From NCBI RefSeq assembly GCF_031998825.1, contig NZ_DAMACX010000001.1, positions 124,001 to 188,000 of the forward strand: DNA of 64,000 bases, read 5' to 3'. A program made the translations under genes and the position numbers. Shown here piece by piece: positions 23,847 through 32,992 of the stretch. The notes below the pieces were generated by a model. It worked only from the letters and a program-made list of their open reading frames with translations. It searched no databases and was not told the DNA's origin. The first letter of the stretch is position 1. Every line of letters starts with the position of its first letter. This stretch comes from Pseudescherichia sp031998825 (GTDB taxonomy: Bacteria; Pseudomonadota; Gammaproteobacteria; Enterobacterales; Enterobacteriaceae).

Positions 23847-24643
23847 TAACTCTTCAGCACACCTGGCAACGTGCTTCGCTGGCGAAACCATGCCGCAAAA
23901 AAGCCGACAATAATCAAAAACTCGGCAAGATCGCCGCCGTAATACATCCATTGCGCCGCCGCCTGAATCTCCTCCAGGCTGGCCGAGGTGCCCTGCGGAT
24001 ACCCATAGCCGTACATTAGCTTGCCGAGAATCGCGTGCGCGGCGGTAGCTAAGAAAATCACTATCAGCCGGACGTTTCTCGACGGACGATGGGGGGCAGG
24101 ATCCGGCCCGGCGACGGACCAGGTAAACAGGTAGCCGGAGAGGACAAAATGCAGATGCAGGAACACAAACAGCACGGGATCGCCCATGCTCAACGCGTAA
24201 AAGGGCGTGAGGTAGAGCAGATACATCCCGCCGATATCCAGAAACGCAGCGGTAACCGGGTGGATCAAAAAACGTATCGGACGGATGCGGAGAATAGCCA
24301 TAATGCCGCGCGCCGTACGTGCGGGCACGCTGCGTAGCAACAGCGAACCCGGTGCGCCAAATACCAGCCCGAGAGGTCCAAACATCCCTAAAAACAGGTG
24401 CTGCAACATATGGCCGCGCAGATCGTGATGGGCCCAGCTTGCCAGAGGCGGCAGCATGGCGGCCACGATCAACAGGGTTCCGGCGGTAAAGCTGGCGATG
24501 CGCCAGCTGCTCCAGCTAGCGGTACGACGTATGCGGATGGCAGCGAAGAGATAAGAGCAGAGCACCACCACAGGAATAATGACCAGAAGAATGAACAGTG
24601 CGATTGAAGGTGCGCCTTCTGGATGGTGCATCATCGGCTCCAC
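23843..24643 (-). CDS. CtaG-family (caa3-type) cytochrome c oxidase assembly-like membrane protein
   Basis: 266 residues with about seven membrane helices and histidines typical of the CtaG_2 family: ASWAHHDLRGHMLQHLFLGM near 68-87 and FLHLHFVLSGYLF near 162-174. In Bacillus CtaG helps assemble the CuA site of caa3 oxidase. Enterobacteria lack that oxidase, so the role here may be copper or haem handling and is unknown. It is 3 bp downstream of a DUF2243 gene, a recurrent pairing. Confidence 0.8.
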   Translation of the reverse strand: MEPMMHHPEGAPSIALFILLVIIPVVVLCSYLFAAIRIRRTASWSSWRIASFTAGTLLIVAAMLPPLASWAHHDLRGHMLQHLFLGMFGPLGLVFGAPGSLLLRSVPARTARGIMAILRIRPIRFLIHPVTAAFLDIGGMYLLYLTPFYALSMGDPVLFVFLHLHFVLSGYLFTWSVAGPDPAPHRPSRNVRLIVIFLATAAHAILGKLMYGYGYPQGTSASLEEIQAAAQWMYYGGDLAEFLIIVGFFAAWFRQRSTLPGVLKSY

Positions 24644-24646
24644 GGC

Positions 24647-25111
24647 TTAGCCCCTCGCCGTACGGCGTGCACGACGCCATATCAAATAACCTGCCAGTAA
24701 CAGCAGCAGGGCGACCCCGTTCCAGATAAGATCGTAGAGCAGAACGTTATCAACGTAACGGATCTGATGCAGCCTGAGCAGCTTATGATCGACAATCCCG
24801 TCAAACAGCTGAAAACCGCCCATGCCAAAAACGAATCCCGCCCATGCTGCTGTCCGGTTAAGCGTGCCGCGGCGATGGAGCCTGGCAAACATAAAAAAGC
24901 CGAGCACAAATAAGATCAGCTCAGCGGAGTGCAGCAGCCCATCAGAAAGCAGGCTAAAAGCCGGTGTGCCCCAGTCAAAAAAGTGATGCCAGGCGAGGAT
25001 CTGATGGAACACCACCTCATCAATCGCCGCCATCATACCGATGCCAAGCGGAACGGTGGCGGTTAGGGATCGTTTTAAGTCGGAATGTAGTGGGGGAGTT
25101 AAAGGCGGCAT
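24647..25111 (-). CDS. DUF2243 family membrane protein
   Basis: 154 residues with four membrane helices. Conserved acidic and His residues sit in GMMAAIDEVVFHQILAWHHF near 23-42 and GIVDHKLLRLHQIRY near 104-118, suggesting metal binding in the membrane. No function is established for the family. It forms a two-gene operon with the CtaG-like gene. The genes have ordinary GC content, unlike the prophage remnant on their left, and look like resident DNA. Confidence 0.8.
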   Translation of the reverse strand: MPPLTPPLHSDLKRSLTATVPLGIGMMAAIDEVVFHQILAWHHFFDWGTPAFSLLSDGLLHSAELILFVLGFFMFARLHRRGTLNRTAAWAGFVFGMGGFQLFDGIVDHKLLRLHQIRYVDNVLLYDLIWNGVALLLLLAGYLIWRRARRTARG

Positions 25112-25365
25112 TGCGCTCTCCTGAGCAAGATTAAAATTTCACTTAAGAAGCGTAGTTGAAAATCACCTGTTTCGATTTGTGCCTTGAGGCATTAGCTTAT
25201 ATTGATCACGCTCAGCCCTGAATTATTAACGCCATCTAAACTGTCCGCGAATAGAAAAATTAAGCATTTAAAATGAACAAAGTAACATTATTCCCTTATG
25301 CTCTTATCTAATTTTGGAAGGCTATGGCCGTAGTTATCACAGATAGCAAATGCATGTTGCTAAAT
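25112..25365. other. Intergenic region between DUF2243 and terW
   Basis: 254 bp without a gene. It contains the leftward promoter of the DUF2243/CtaG pair and the 3' untranslated end of the leftward ter operon. AT-richer than its flanks. It probably marks the left border of the ter island, but I see no clear repeat. Confidence 0.35.
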
Positions 25366-25839
25366 TCAGCGGGGCATTTTTTTGACGTTGAAACCTTTTA
25401 TGAGTTCGTCCACAACATGCTCAGCCATTTTTTCAACCGCTTCACTACGTGAAGTACCGCTCAGGATTGCCAGGCGATCGATTTTCCTGAGTACTCTCAT
25501 GCGCAAAGATAAGGATACTGTTGTCTTTTTGTCTTTATCCAAAACAACTCTGCCAACGGTAGCGCTGGTTTTAAGCTCAGCATGTGAAACCAGTGCTTCG
25601 TTCATCCGGCGTAGCGTTTTTTTATCCAGTTGCCCGGGGTTGATAAGCTGGTAGGAATGGCCTGCCTTGCTGTATTTAATCTCCGCTGAATATGACTCGC
25701 GAAGCTCTTTCAGAGCCCTTGTTAACGTTGGCTCAGAACAATCCAGACTGTTAATGATGTCAGCGGCGGATACGGGTTTGCCGGTACCCAGTAAGTTGGC
25801 AAGAGTAAAGATCCGGGCCTGTCTGGTGTTTAATTGCAT
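25366..25839 (-). CDS. terW: Tellurium resistance protein TerW
   Basis: 157 residues. The N-terminal winged helix (RQARIFTLANLLGTGKPVSA, then CSEPTLTRALKELRESY) is DNA-binding. The C-terminal half (VSLSLRMRVLRKIDRLAILS, then GTSRSEAVEKMAEHVVDELI) looks like a ribbon-helix-helix segment. TerW in R478-type clusters is a DNA-binding regulator acting on ter promoters. Last gene of the leftward ter operon, 8 bp after the DUF4236 gene. The target may be the divergent region at 32090-32410. Confidence 0.85.
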   Translation of the reverse strand: MQLNTRQARIFTLANLLGTGKPVSAADIINSLDCSEPTLTRALKELRESYSAEIKYSKAGHSYQLINPGQLDKKTLRRMNEALVSHAELKTSATVGRVVLDKDKKTTVSLSLRMRVLRKIDRLAILSGTSRSEAVEKMAEHVVDELIKGFNVKKMPR

Positions 25840-25847
25840 CGTAAATT

Positions 25848-27065
25848 CTAGCCTGTTTTCAAGGTAAGTGGTTCAATGGGCTGAAAAATGAAAGTACTGC
25901 TCATCTTTCGTATAATCAGGTGATCGCCTAATGCTTCAACCGGATCAACCTCTTCAATCCCAGCAAAATTTATGGATGCCATCTGTCTGCGGCTGCATTT
26001 GCACGAAAGAATATACTCATCTTCGAGGTATCCAGTACGCTTACTGATCCGCTGGGTAAAACCAGAGATGATCACATTCTCAAAGGGCAGCGTATGTAAA
26101 ATAATACCAGCCAGGCGAAACAGGCAACCGTGGATGTGACGGGCATAATTCTCTCGCTGGGTCTTTTGTGTCATTGATTTTTCAGTCAGTTCTGTCCCTC
26201 GAGCATTCATGCTGAAAATTTTATCAGGCATATCCTCAATCTCAGCTAAATCAACATCCAGTAAGACCGTAGATTGCTCTGGTTTCACTTCGAAAGTGAC
26301 TAATGTCTCACGTGGCCATTCTGTTTCGGTAAGTACGCCAGCCAGATATGACTCAAAAAATGCCGTGTCAGTGCAAAACTGATGCTGGGCGTCTGATTCA
26401 GCCGTTGCAAGCCTGGCCTCATGCTTTTCGGCATCAAATTTCCAGTGAGCATATTGCTCTGCCCATGTTGTTCGCTGTTGCAGGTATCGGTGCTGGCGGA
26501 GCATATTTTCACGCTCAATGTCGGCCACTTCCTGCTGCCAACGCTGAAGGTTTTCAGCATGACGCTCAGATTTTGCTGATTCCGACTCAAACCATTTCCC
26601 CAAAAAACTGACACCATCACTGTCTCCGGGTTGTTCCGGTAGTAGCAGATATTCTGGTTTTTCTGGCCGCTCAGGTGCCGGAACATTAAACGGCACCATT
26701 CTGCTTTGCAGGTAAGCTATTTCCAGCTCTGACCAGCTCACACCTGTCCGTGGGTCTGGCGTCAGTTCGTGTATATTCCTGATTGCTGTTACCGCAGACA
26801 TGAGTTCGGCCGCTTGCTGCTCAAGGCTCTGCCTGAGTGCCGGATTGCTGGCCGTTCGGTTACCACCACGAGAGCGAGCAGCATGGTCGAGGCGGGTACG
26901 ATAACTCAGTCCCGTTCCCGGTAACCCCAGATTTGCAAATGTGCCCCGGCTACCAAACGAAACGGATGCCCCTCGGGGGCCAATATTCAGACTGGGAGAG
27001 CCATTACTCAGGTTGAGACGAACACCAGGTATAATATTGATCGACTTACGGAACCTGAATCCCAT
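25848..27065 (-). CDS. DUF4236 domain protein of the ter cluster
   Basis: 405 residues. Residues 1-57 form the DUF4236 module: FRFRKSINIIPGVRLNLS and SLNIGPRGASVSFGSRG with GLPGTGLSYR, glycine-rich and beta-strand-like. The middle (about 80-220) is charged with long helices, and the C-terminal part is unassigned. This protein is a regular member of the R478-type leftward ter operon, but its role is unknown. The glycine-rich head recurs in many phage-defence and stress proteins. Confidence 0.7.
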   Translation of the reverse strand: MGFRFRKSINIIPGVRLNLSNGSPSLNIGPRGASVSFGSRGTFANLGLPGTGLSYRTRLDHAARSRGGNRTASNPALRQSLEQQAAELMSAVTAIRNIHELTPDPRTGVSWSELEIAYLQSRMVPFNVPAPERPEKPEYLLLPEQPGDSDGVSFLGKWFESESAKSERHAENLQRWQQEVADIERENMLRQHRYLQQRTTWAEQYAHWKFDAEKHEARLATAESDAQHQFCTDTAFFESYLAGVLTETEWPRETLVTFEVKPEQSTVLLDVDLAEIEDMPDKIFSMNARGTELTEKSMTQKTQRENYARHIHGCLFRLAGIILHTLPFENVIISGFTQRISKRTGYLEDEYILSCKCSRRQMASINFAGIEEVDPVEALGDHLIIRKMSSTFIFQPIEPLTLKTG

Positions 27066-27075
27066 TATGATTTCC

Positions 27076-28032
27076 TTATTTATGTTGTGTCACGGGTAGT
27101 AATCTGATTGCCTCATCGCTTTGTTCACTATGCAATCCATACACGCGGGCCCGCTCAAGAATCCCCACAGCCCAGCGGCGGTGGGTTGCGGGTTCACACA
27201 TTGCTCCCTGCGATTTGAACACGGCTTGTGTTGAATTAAGAATACGCAGGGCGTCTGAATGCTCTCCCTGGGTGACCATGAGAGCCTGTTCGATAACGTC
27301 TAGCTGACGAGGATGGATAGCTGTTTTACCCACCAGCCCGTGAGCAATATCGAGAGACAACTCCCTCGCCATCACAGCTGGGTCATCAATATGCTCACAT
27401 ACAGGTGCCGTGAGGGCAAAATCACGTGGACTGAATACTGACACCAGCATTTTGATCACGTATCCCATCGGGCCGTCATAGAGCGTCAGGTTACGGGGGC
27501 GACGCAGGGATACTACATTCATTAGGTCGTTTCCACCGATTCGCAAGGCTATGATACGGTCGTGACCGGGGTGGGTTTCCAGTCGGGTGGCCAGCTCACG
27601 CATCTGAAGTACGTCAAAAACATCTTCTGTTTCGAGGGTTGGCATCAGGCAAAGATGTGTACATGCCATGAAACTCCACCAGACAGGTAACGAGCCGAGA
27701 GTAAACTTCGGAAGTACAAACCCGTCAACCGCAGCCAGATCAAGGTGTTCAGTCAACCATTTTCCCATTTCTGTATGCCGTGGGCGAATAAAAACCAGCG
27801 GCCAGTCGTTTTTGGTACTGGTAGGTTTGGCCTCATTTAATTCCTGCAATAGATGTTTAAGATTTGCCAAGGCAGCGGGAACATCCGCATCGCTGACTGC
27901 ATCTTCAAGGCAAATGACAAGTGAACGCAGGCCCGGGATCTTACGATGTATCACCGCATCGGCGATATCCTCCCGTGTCGCTGGCATATAAAGCGTAGCC
28001 CCCAGATTCCAGGGGGAAAGGCGGTTATTCAT
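27076..28032 (-). CDS. CitE-like HpcH/HpaI-family lyase of the ter cluster
   Basis: 318 residues, TIM-barrel aldolase/citrate-lyase-beta type. Visible are LVICLEDAVSD near 37-47 (metal Glu/Asp), RIGGNDLMN near 166-174 and KTAIHPRQLDVIEQAL near 240-255. Such enzymes cleave or form C-C bonds of CoA-thioester or keto-acid substrates. In comparative studies of ter systems it belongs to a predicted biosynthetic module making a nucleotide-like metabolite. The ATG overlaps the previous stop by one base (TGATG). Confidence 0.8.
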   Translation of the reverse strand: MNNRLSPWNLGATLYMPATREDIADAVIHRKIPGLRSLVICLEDAVSDADVPAALANLKHLLQELNEAKPTSTKNDWPLVFIRPRHTEMGKWLTEHLDLAAVDGFVLPKFTLGSLPVWWSFMACTHLCLMPTLETEDVFDVLQMRELATRLETHPGHDRIIALRIGGNDLMNVVSLRRPRNLTLYDGPMGYVIKMLVSVFSPRDFALTAPVCEHIDDPAVMARELSLDIAHGLVGKTAIHPRQLDVIEQALMVTQGEHSDALRILNSTQAVFKSQGAMCEPATHRRWAVGILERARVYGLHSEQSDEAIRLLPVTQHK

Positions 28033-29111
28033 CAGAGCACCTTTTTGATAATTGTGACGGCCCGGTACTGGCCGAGGATGCTACCCATCTCAGTGACAGT
28101 AATCCCTTTTTCTCGAGCAAGCCCAACGAGAAGAGCAACGTCAGGATCGTCATTGGAGCGAACAAATACATGATCCGGAACACGACGTAGTACGGCCCGG
28201 GTTGCCTCAGCAATGCCTGGTTTGATCCGGTTAATACTGTCGACTGCGAATGTCCCAGCCAAATGAGCAATTACTTTGCGGCTTTTTTGCCATAAAACTT
28301 CAGCGGACTCCTGATCCCAGTTCAGCTGGCTGAGTGAAGAGGGGGCCAGCTTAGTCCGAAAATGAGATACGGTATCCACCAGCATCCGGCTGCATTCATA
28401 CTCGCTGAGATGGTCACAAACGACGCAGCCATGAAGGCCTTCTGCTGACCAGACAGAACGGGAAATGAGCCCGGACACGGGTGCGCCCATAATGCCGAAC
28501 GGGATCAACCAGTCGTCGTCACTGGCCGCCAGCCAGGAACACCCACAGGGGTCGGCCAATACAACGAGGCGGGGCTGTTCCGGGTACCCTTCACGGTCTT
28601 TCAGTGACCGTACCAGCTCCTCTGTAATTGCACCTTTACCTGTCCAACCGTCAACAAACACTATTCCCCTTGTGCCATGACGTTTCTCAATTATTTCCAG
28701 TGCCGCAGAGTCTATCCCCCGGTCACGGATGATACTAATGCCGTAGTGGAAAGATGTTTTATCCATATCACGCAGGGCCTGATGCAGCATAACCCCCAGT
28801 GGGACACCCGCCCTGACGAGACTGACTAAAATCACGGGTTCGTTAACGAAACGATCAACCAGGGCGATGGCTATTTGTGTGACTTCTTTTGCCAGCCTTT
28901 CCGCTCCACCATCAAGGGCCCGGGCAAATAAATCCAGATGCCACTGTGTAGGTGCTGGCTCCTGGCTGAGCATTTCGGAGTAATGCTTTTTACCTGACTG
29001 GATCAGCTCTTCTTTGCGCTCCACGGAGGTCATTTCCATTTCGACAGGTTTCAGCAAAAACTCCACGTCGCCAGGCAAGTAAGAGCCTGAGAATGTGTTA
29101 AGTGGCTGCAT
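28032..29111 (-). CDS. Phosphoribosyltransferase-like protein with C-terminal PELOTA domain (StiP/PRTase_1)
   Basis: 359 residues. Residues 1-275 form the PRTase_1 (StiP) domain, with an atypical PRPP-loop GIVFVDGWTGKGAITEEL near 170-187. A Cys-rich stretch, LADPCGCSWLAASDDDW, follows. Residues about 290-355 (HVFVRSNDDPDVALLVGLAR, ILGQYRAVTIIKK) fit the PELOTA_1 RNA-binding fold. I chose the ATG at 29111, one base after the HAD stop, with GGAGAAA before it. A longer frame lies inside the HAD gene. Part of the ter biosynthetic module. Automatic databases may label it cysteine protease, which the sequence does not prove. Confidence 0.75.
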   Translation of the reverse strand: MQPLNTFSGSYLPGDVEFLLKPVEMEMTSVERKEELIQSGKKHYSEMLSQEPAPTQWHLDLFARALDGGAERLAKEVTQIAIALVDRFVNEPVILVSLVRAGVPLGVMLHQALRDMDKTSFHYGISIIRDRGIDSAALEIIEKRHGTRGIVFVDGWTGKGAITEELVRSLKDREGYPEQPRLVVLADPCGCSWLAASDDDWLIPFGIMGAPVSGLISRSVWSAEGLHGCVVCDHLSEYECSRMLVDTVSHFRTKLAPSSLSQLNWDQESAEVLWQKSRKVIAHLAGTFAVDSINRIKPGIAEATRAVLRRVPDHVFVRSNDDPDVALLVGLAREKGITVTEMGSILGQYRAVTIIKKVL

Positions 29112-29112
29112 C

Positions 29113-29886
29113 TTATTTTTCTCCAAAAACACGCTGTGAAATGGCATCTGCGAACTGGCTCTGGCGAGGAATACCAAACCAGCTGCACAGCTTCATAAAC
29201 CGGTGATCGCTGAGACTGTCACCGAGGCCAATCACTGGAAAAATGCCACGCTCAGACCGGAGTTTGTCGAGCAGCCAGCTGACGGCAAGCCCCTTTTCAA
29301 CCGGCACAGGAAGCCAGGCGACGTTATTGCCGTTGCGGTGAATGTAAAATCCTTCGGTAGAAAATACGTTCTCTATTTCGTCAGCGATAGCGTTGAGCTC
29401 ATCAAGGCGGGTACTGTCCCGGTGTTTCATCACCATATAGACAGGGGTATCGCCATACTCATAATTCAGCCTTACCCACGCATTTATGCCTTTCGCTTCC
29501 ATCATCTCAGTGATGATGCGCTGCATCGAGACCAGCCTTTCCGTGAAGGGGGCGAGATTAAGGAGCATATGCGCCTGCCACTCCTCGTCAGGTTTCCCTT
29601 CAGGAGTCAGAATAACGGCCCCGTGGGTTGTAACCGCCCATGATCGAAACGGGATCTGAACGCGACTGATTTCTTCCGTTCCCCTGGCGGTTACCGGGAT
29701 GAGCTCCGCCTGATCCAGAAGCCAGTCAACCAGCATTGACTGCTCTTCTGTCATAAAGCTGCGGGGGGCCAGACTACGGTCGAGGGCACCGGTCCGGAAA
29801 GGCTCCAGCGCCAGTTCATCCACCATTTTTCGGCGGGTCTGGAAAAGCGTGTCGTCGAGATCGCTAAGGATGACAGGTTTATTCAT
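29113..29886 (-). CDS. HAD-superfamily hydrolase of the ter cluster
   Basis: 257 residues from MNKPVILSDLDDTLFQTRRK. The DxDxT nucleophile motif is at 9-13, motif II Thr in ELIPVTARGTEE, and the C-terminal GLGDSLSDHRFM holds the metal Asp pair, all intact. It resembles Cof/sucrose-phosphatase-like HADs and is a probable small-molecule phosphatase in the ter module. The ATG at 29886 overlaps the end of the PRTase-TRSP gene by 8 bp. Confidence 0.85.
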   Translation of the reverse strand: MNKPVILSDLDDTLFQTRRKMVDELALEPFRTGALDRSLAPRSFMTEEQSMLVDWLLDQAELIPVTARGTEEISRVQIPFRSWAVTTHGAVILTPEGKPDEEWQAHMLLNLAPFTERLVSMQRIITEMMEAKGINAWVRLNYEYGDTPVYMVMKHRDSTRLDELNAIADEIENVFSTEGFYIHRNGNNVAWLPVPVEKGLAVSWLLDKLRSERGIFPVIGLGDSLSDHRFMKLCSWFGIPRQSQFADAISQRVFGEK

Positions 29887-31021
29887 AGTTAATAATCTCC
29901 ACAACGGGGGCTACATCAGCCAGTGCTTTAAGTAACTGACTATCTACACTGTTGACAGGCGTCTCTATACACAACAGCACGCGATCAAACTGCTGGTGGG
30001 CCACGTTATAAACGAAGTGAGGAATGCCCAGCCCATAGTTGTCTGTAAAGGAGATGGCTGATTCAATGGCATACCCCAGCGCAATAGGTGATCGGGTCGT
30101 CGAGCTGTAAAATACCCGGGCACCTTCAGCTTCCAGGCGCTCAGCCAGCAGGAACGGCTCCCAGACAAATTCTCCGGTTCCCAAGACCAGCACACGCTCG
30201 CCATTTGATACTGAGATGCCCTGACCCAAATCCCCGGCGGGTGCAGTCATACCCAGACGCCCCCAGGACTGTTTTCCCGTTATTTCCCAGGCTCCCCGGG
30301 AGGTCACATTGACTGCTGGCATTACTGGCACTGGCGCATTTGGAAGTGGAATCCAGTCCCATTGGCCACTCACAAGCGAAACCGAGGTGACGGGAAGTGG
30401 ACATCGCTCTGATAATGCATCCCGGCTCCAGTCGGTGAGCGTCACTGCGAAGACCTGTTCCAGACACGCAAGCCTGCCCGTACTACGCAGAGCAGAGAAC
30501 AGGTTAATAAACGTATTGCCGGTTGTTGCTTCATCATCAATCAACACGAGAGTCCGCGCACCGGTAACAAAACGACGCATCTCTGGGTCATCCGGCAGGT
30601 AGATCAAGTGATCGGTTGCATGGCTGTGCTCTTCCTTAAATTCACACAACAGATCGCCGTCTACAGGATGACGGGTGGAGGTCAGGTAAATGGTTTCACT
30701 ATACTGGTGTCTGAGTTCATCAAATACACCAGCGCCAAGCCCGACAGCTGTTTCGGCCAGGCCAATAAACAAAACTGGCCCTGGAAGTGAGATGGCAAAC
30801 TGACTGGCAAGCTGCTTATAGACACGCCGCATTACCGACGGCGACACCGGAATGTGCCGACCAAGCACCTTACTGACAAAGAGAAAAGCCCGTTTAGGAT
30901 TACGTCTCTCGGCAATATCAAACAAATCATCGAATGCAGTTTCACCCTGATCACGAGTGACCTGAATTGTGCCGCTGGAGAGTGTACGATGATAAATAGT
31001 ATCTTCGTTGAGCAAAGACAT
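29879..31021 (-). CDS. Phosphoribosyltransferase with TRSP domain
   Basis: 380 residues. The N-terminal PRTase_2 domain (about 1-230) carries a canonical PRPP loop TLVLIDDEATTGNTFINL near 158-175. The C-terminal TRSP domain (about 240-370) includes RVLVLGTGEFVWEPFLLAER. It should transfer or remove a phosphoribosyl group on a base-like substrate. With the ATP-grasp, HAD, CitE-like and PELOTA proteins it forms the metabolite-making half of the ter system described by comparative genomics. The product is unknown. Confidence 0.8.
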   Translation of the reverse strand: MSLLNEDTIYHRTLSSGTIQVTRDQGETAFDDLFDIAERRNPKRAFLFVSKVLGRHIPVSPSVMRRVYKQLASQFAISLPGPVLFIGLAETAVGLGAGVFDELRHQYSETIYLTSTRHPVDGDLLCEFKEEHSHATDHLIYLPDDPEMRRFVTGARTLVLIDDEATTGNTFINLFSALRSTGRLACLEQVFAVTLTDWSRDALSERCPLPVTSVSLVSGQWDWIPLPNAPVPVMPAVNVTSRGAWEITGKQSWGRLGMTAPAGDLGQGISVSNGERVLVLGTGEFVWEPFLLAERLEAEGARVFYSSTTRSPIALGYAIESAISFTDNYGLGIPHFVYNVAHQQFDRVLLCIETPVNSVDSQLLKALADVAPVVEIINYE

Positions 31022-31030
31022 AATTTAGCC

Positions 31031-32089
31031 TTAATTCAGTTTGTTAGTAAGCTGTTCCGGGTACACGATCACATCTGTAACGGATCTCACAGCAACCGGA
31101 GAAAAGGATGTCCGAGCGTTCCCGATAACGTCAATTTTTTGCATCAGGCCGAGCTTATAAGCAGCAAACAACCCGGGTAGGTTGACACCGCTATGCAGGG
31201 TGTAACCAATCCCGCCCGACGGACGCATGTTTGTCTCAAGGAGAAGAGGCTTACCTGTATGATCGTTGCGTGTCTGGACGTTGACCAGCCCGTCTGCTTT
31301 CATGGTCCGGGCGCAGGCACATGCCAGTTCGAAGGCCTCACCTTCATTTACGAGATACTGAATGGCACCTTCTTTACGACGCCCTACTGCTGCGAGAATT
31401 TCGCCTTTGTCGGCAAGAATATCGACTGAAAATTCCGGGCCTGGCAGATAAGGCATCAAAACAAGGGGCTTAAACGACTCAGCCTTTGATGCGGCTGCAA
31501 TATACTGTTGCGGGTTGACGGTGCGGCTTTCTGGATAGTTGAAAATGTCCATAGATGATGCAGTGTCATCAAAGCGCCAGAAACCCATGCCATAAATACC
31601 CGTTATCGGTTTTACACAGACCGGGCTGTCACTGAAAGGTGGTGAGGCAAGATGCGATTTAAGCTCATTAAGCGTGTTTACCCGCCAGGATGGCACAACC
31701 GGGAGGCTATTTTGTTCCATGAACTTTGCAAAAGTGACTTTTTCTTCAGATAACGTGAGCCAGTCTGTTCCTGTCGCTCCGGTCGTTAAAGTGGCGCCGG
31801 ACGCCTCAATTGCTGCACGGTTTTCTTCGAACCAGGGACTGTTTCGGCCCGTATGGATACTGTTAATACCATACTGAGCTACCGTTTCCAGAATAAACTG
31901 GAGGCGATTATCAGAATCCTTTGGCTCGAGCAGCGAGCAATCAGCAACAGATAAAATTTCATTACGTTCATTTCGGTGGGATGCAAAAACCGTAATATAA
32001 AAGTTCTGTTTGTCTGCGAACGTCTTTACTCCCTGAATAATATCTCTCTGGGATGATAAACCTTCCATAAGCCAAATTTTTCTGTTCAT
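31031..32089 (-). CDS. ATP-grasp ligase of the ter cluster
   Basis: 352 residues, ATP-grasp fold similar to carbamoyl-phosphate-synthase-type ligases. The ATP-binding lysine region is VCVKPITGIYGMGFWRF near 157-173, and the metal Glu/Asn set is LLLETNMRPSGGIGY near 285-299. It should join a carboxylate to an amine through an acyl-phosphate. First gene of the seven-gene leftward operon, so its promoter lies in the 32090-32410 region opposite terZ. Confidence 0.85.
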   Translation of the reverse strand: MNRKIWLMEGLSSQRDIIQGVKTFADKQNFYITVFASHRNERNEILSVADCSLLEPKDSDNRLQFILETVAQYGINSIHTGRNSPWFEENRAAIEASGATLTTGATGTDWLTLSEEKVTFAKFMEQNSLPVVPSWRVNTLNELKSHLASPPFSDSPVCVKPITGIYGMGFWRFDDTASSMDIFNYPESRTVNPQQYIAAASKAESFKPLVLMPYLPGPEFSVDILADKGEILAAVGRRKEGAIQYLVNEGEAFELACACARTMKADGLVNVQTRNDHTGKPLLLETNMRPSGGIGYTLHSGVNLPGLFAAYKLGLMQKIDVIGNARTSFSPVAVRSVTDVIVYPEQLTNKLN

Positions 32090-32410
32090 ATTTTTCTAAT
32101 TACCCGGGAAGTTATGTTGACTAGCGCCTTTGATGTGAGTCTATGAATGTCATAAAGACATGTCAATCATAATATGATTTATAATATTTAGTGGGCGTCA
32201 TAAACTATAGCTCGAAGAAATATTTCTTAACTATTATATTTCAATGAGATACATAAATTTGATGAATGCTTGATAAGTAAATAAATGTAAACCATTTCCA
32301 TACCTACCAAAATTTGTCTTGTCAGAGAAGTTCATCATGATATGATTTTCTTAGTAAGCAAAAAAACATACCTTTGATTGTCTCTGTCATTACCATTTAA
32401 GGAATAAAGT
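32090..32410. promoter_or_regulatory. Divergent control region of the two ter operons
   Basis: 321 bp, strongly AT-rich, with no open frame of note. It separates the leftward biosynthetic operon from terZABCDE. CATGATATGA-like and TCATAATATGATTTATAA-like stretches repeat near 32167-32185 and 32335-32345 and could be operators. The terZ ribosome site AAGGA is at 32398-32403. TerW is the likely local DNA-binding protein. Confidence 0.5.
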
Positions 32411-32992
32411 ATGGTTTCATTAAGTAAGAACCAGACGGTATCTCTCAGCAAGCAATCTCCTGTATTAAGTCAGCTAGAGTTTGGCCTGGGCTGGGATCCG
32501 ATAAAGAAGAAAGGCTTTTTCGGTGGGTTGTTAGGTGGCAGTGATTCTATTGATCTCGACGCTGGTTGTGTATTAATGGACAGCGCCGGTAATAAAATTG
32601 ACACAATCTGGTTCCGCAAACTTAAATCAAGCTGTGGCTCTGTTATTCACACCGGCGATAATCTCACGGGTGAAGGCGATGGCGATGATGAAGTGATCAA
32701 AGTTAATCTGAGCAAGCTGCCATCCAGCGTGGAATACCTGGCCTTCACGGTTAACAGTTTCCGTGGTCAGAGTTTCAATGATGTTGATAACGCGTTCTGT
32801 CGTGTGGTCGATCAGTCTAAAAAAGAGCTGGCTCGCTTCAAACTCACTGAGCAGGGTTCCCATACAGGGATTGTCATCGCATCCCTGAGCCGCAACAGCG
32901 GTAACTGGGATTTCACTGCTCATGGTCATGCCTGCCGTGGCCGTACGATTGACGATATGCACTCAGATATCGTTACAACGGTGGTTCGCTGA
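32411..32992 (+). CDS. terZ: Tellurium resistance protein TerZ
   Basis: 193 residues, TerD-family calcium-binding beta-sandwich. It begins with MVSLSKNQTVSLSKQSP, the repeated SLSK head of this family. Ca2+ site residues are in IDLDAGCVLMD near 54 and HTGDNLTGEGDGDDEVIKVN near 81-100. TerZ has an insert of about 15 residues (KKKGFFGGLLGGSD) before the first acidic loop. It works at the inner membrane surface with other TerD proteins in resistance to tellurite, phage and colicins. Confidence 0.93.
   Translation: MVSLSKNQTVSLSKQSPVLSQLEFGLGWDPIKKKGFFGGLLGGSDSIDLDAGCVLMDSAGNKIDTIWFRKLKSSCGSVIHTGDNLTGEGDGDDEVIKVNLSKLPSSVEYLAFTVNSFRGQSFNDVDNAFCRVVDQSKKELARFKLTEQGSHTGIVIASLSRNSGNWDFTAHGHACRGRTIDDMHSDIVTTVVR

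Noticed and set aside
23566..23913. A 115-codon novel protein downstream of the toxin-antitoxin operon
   Set aside because: It is a chain of lysozyme and Rz remnants joined by frameshifts and continues through the right att-like repeat into the convergent gene.
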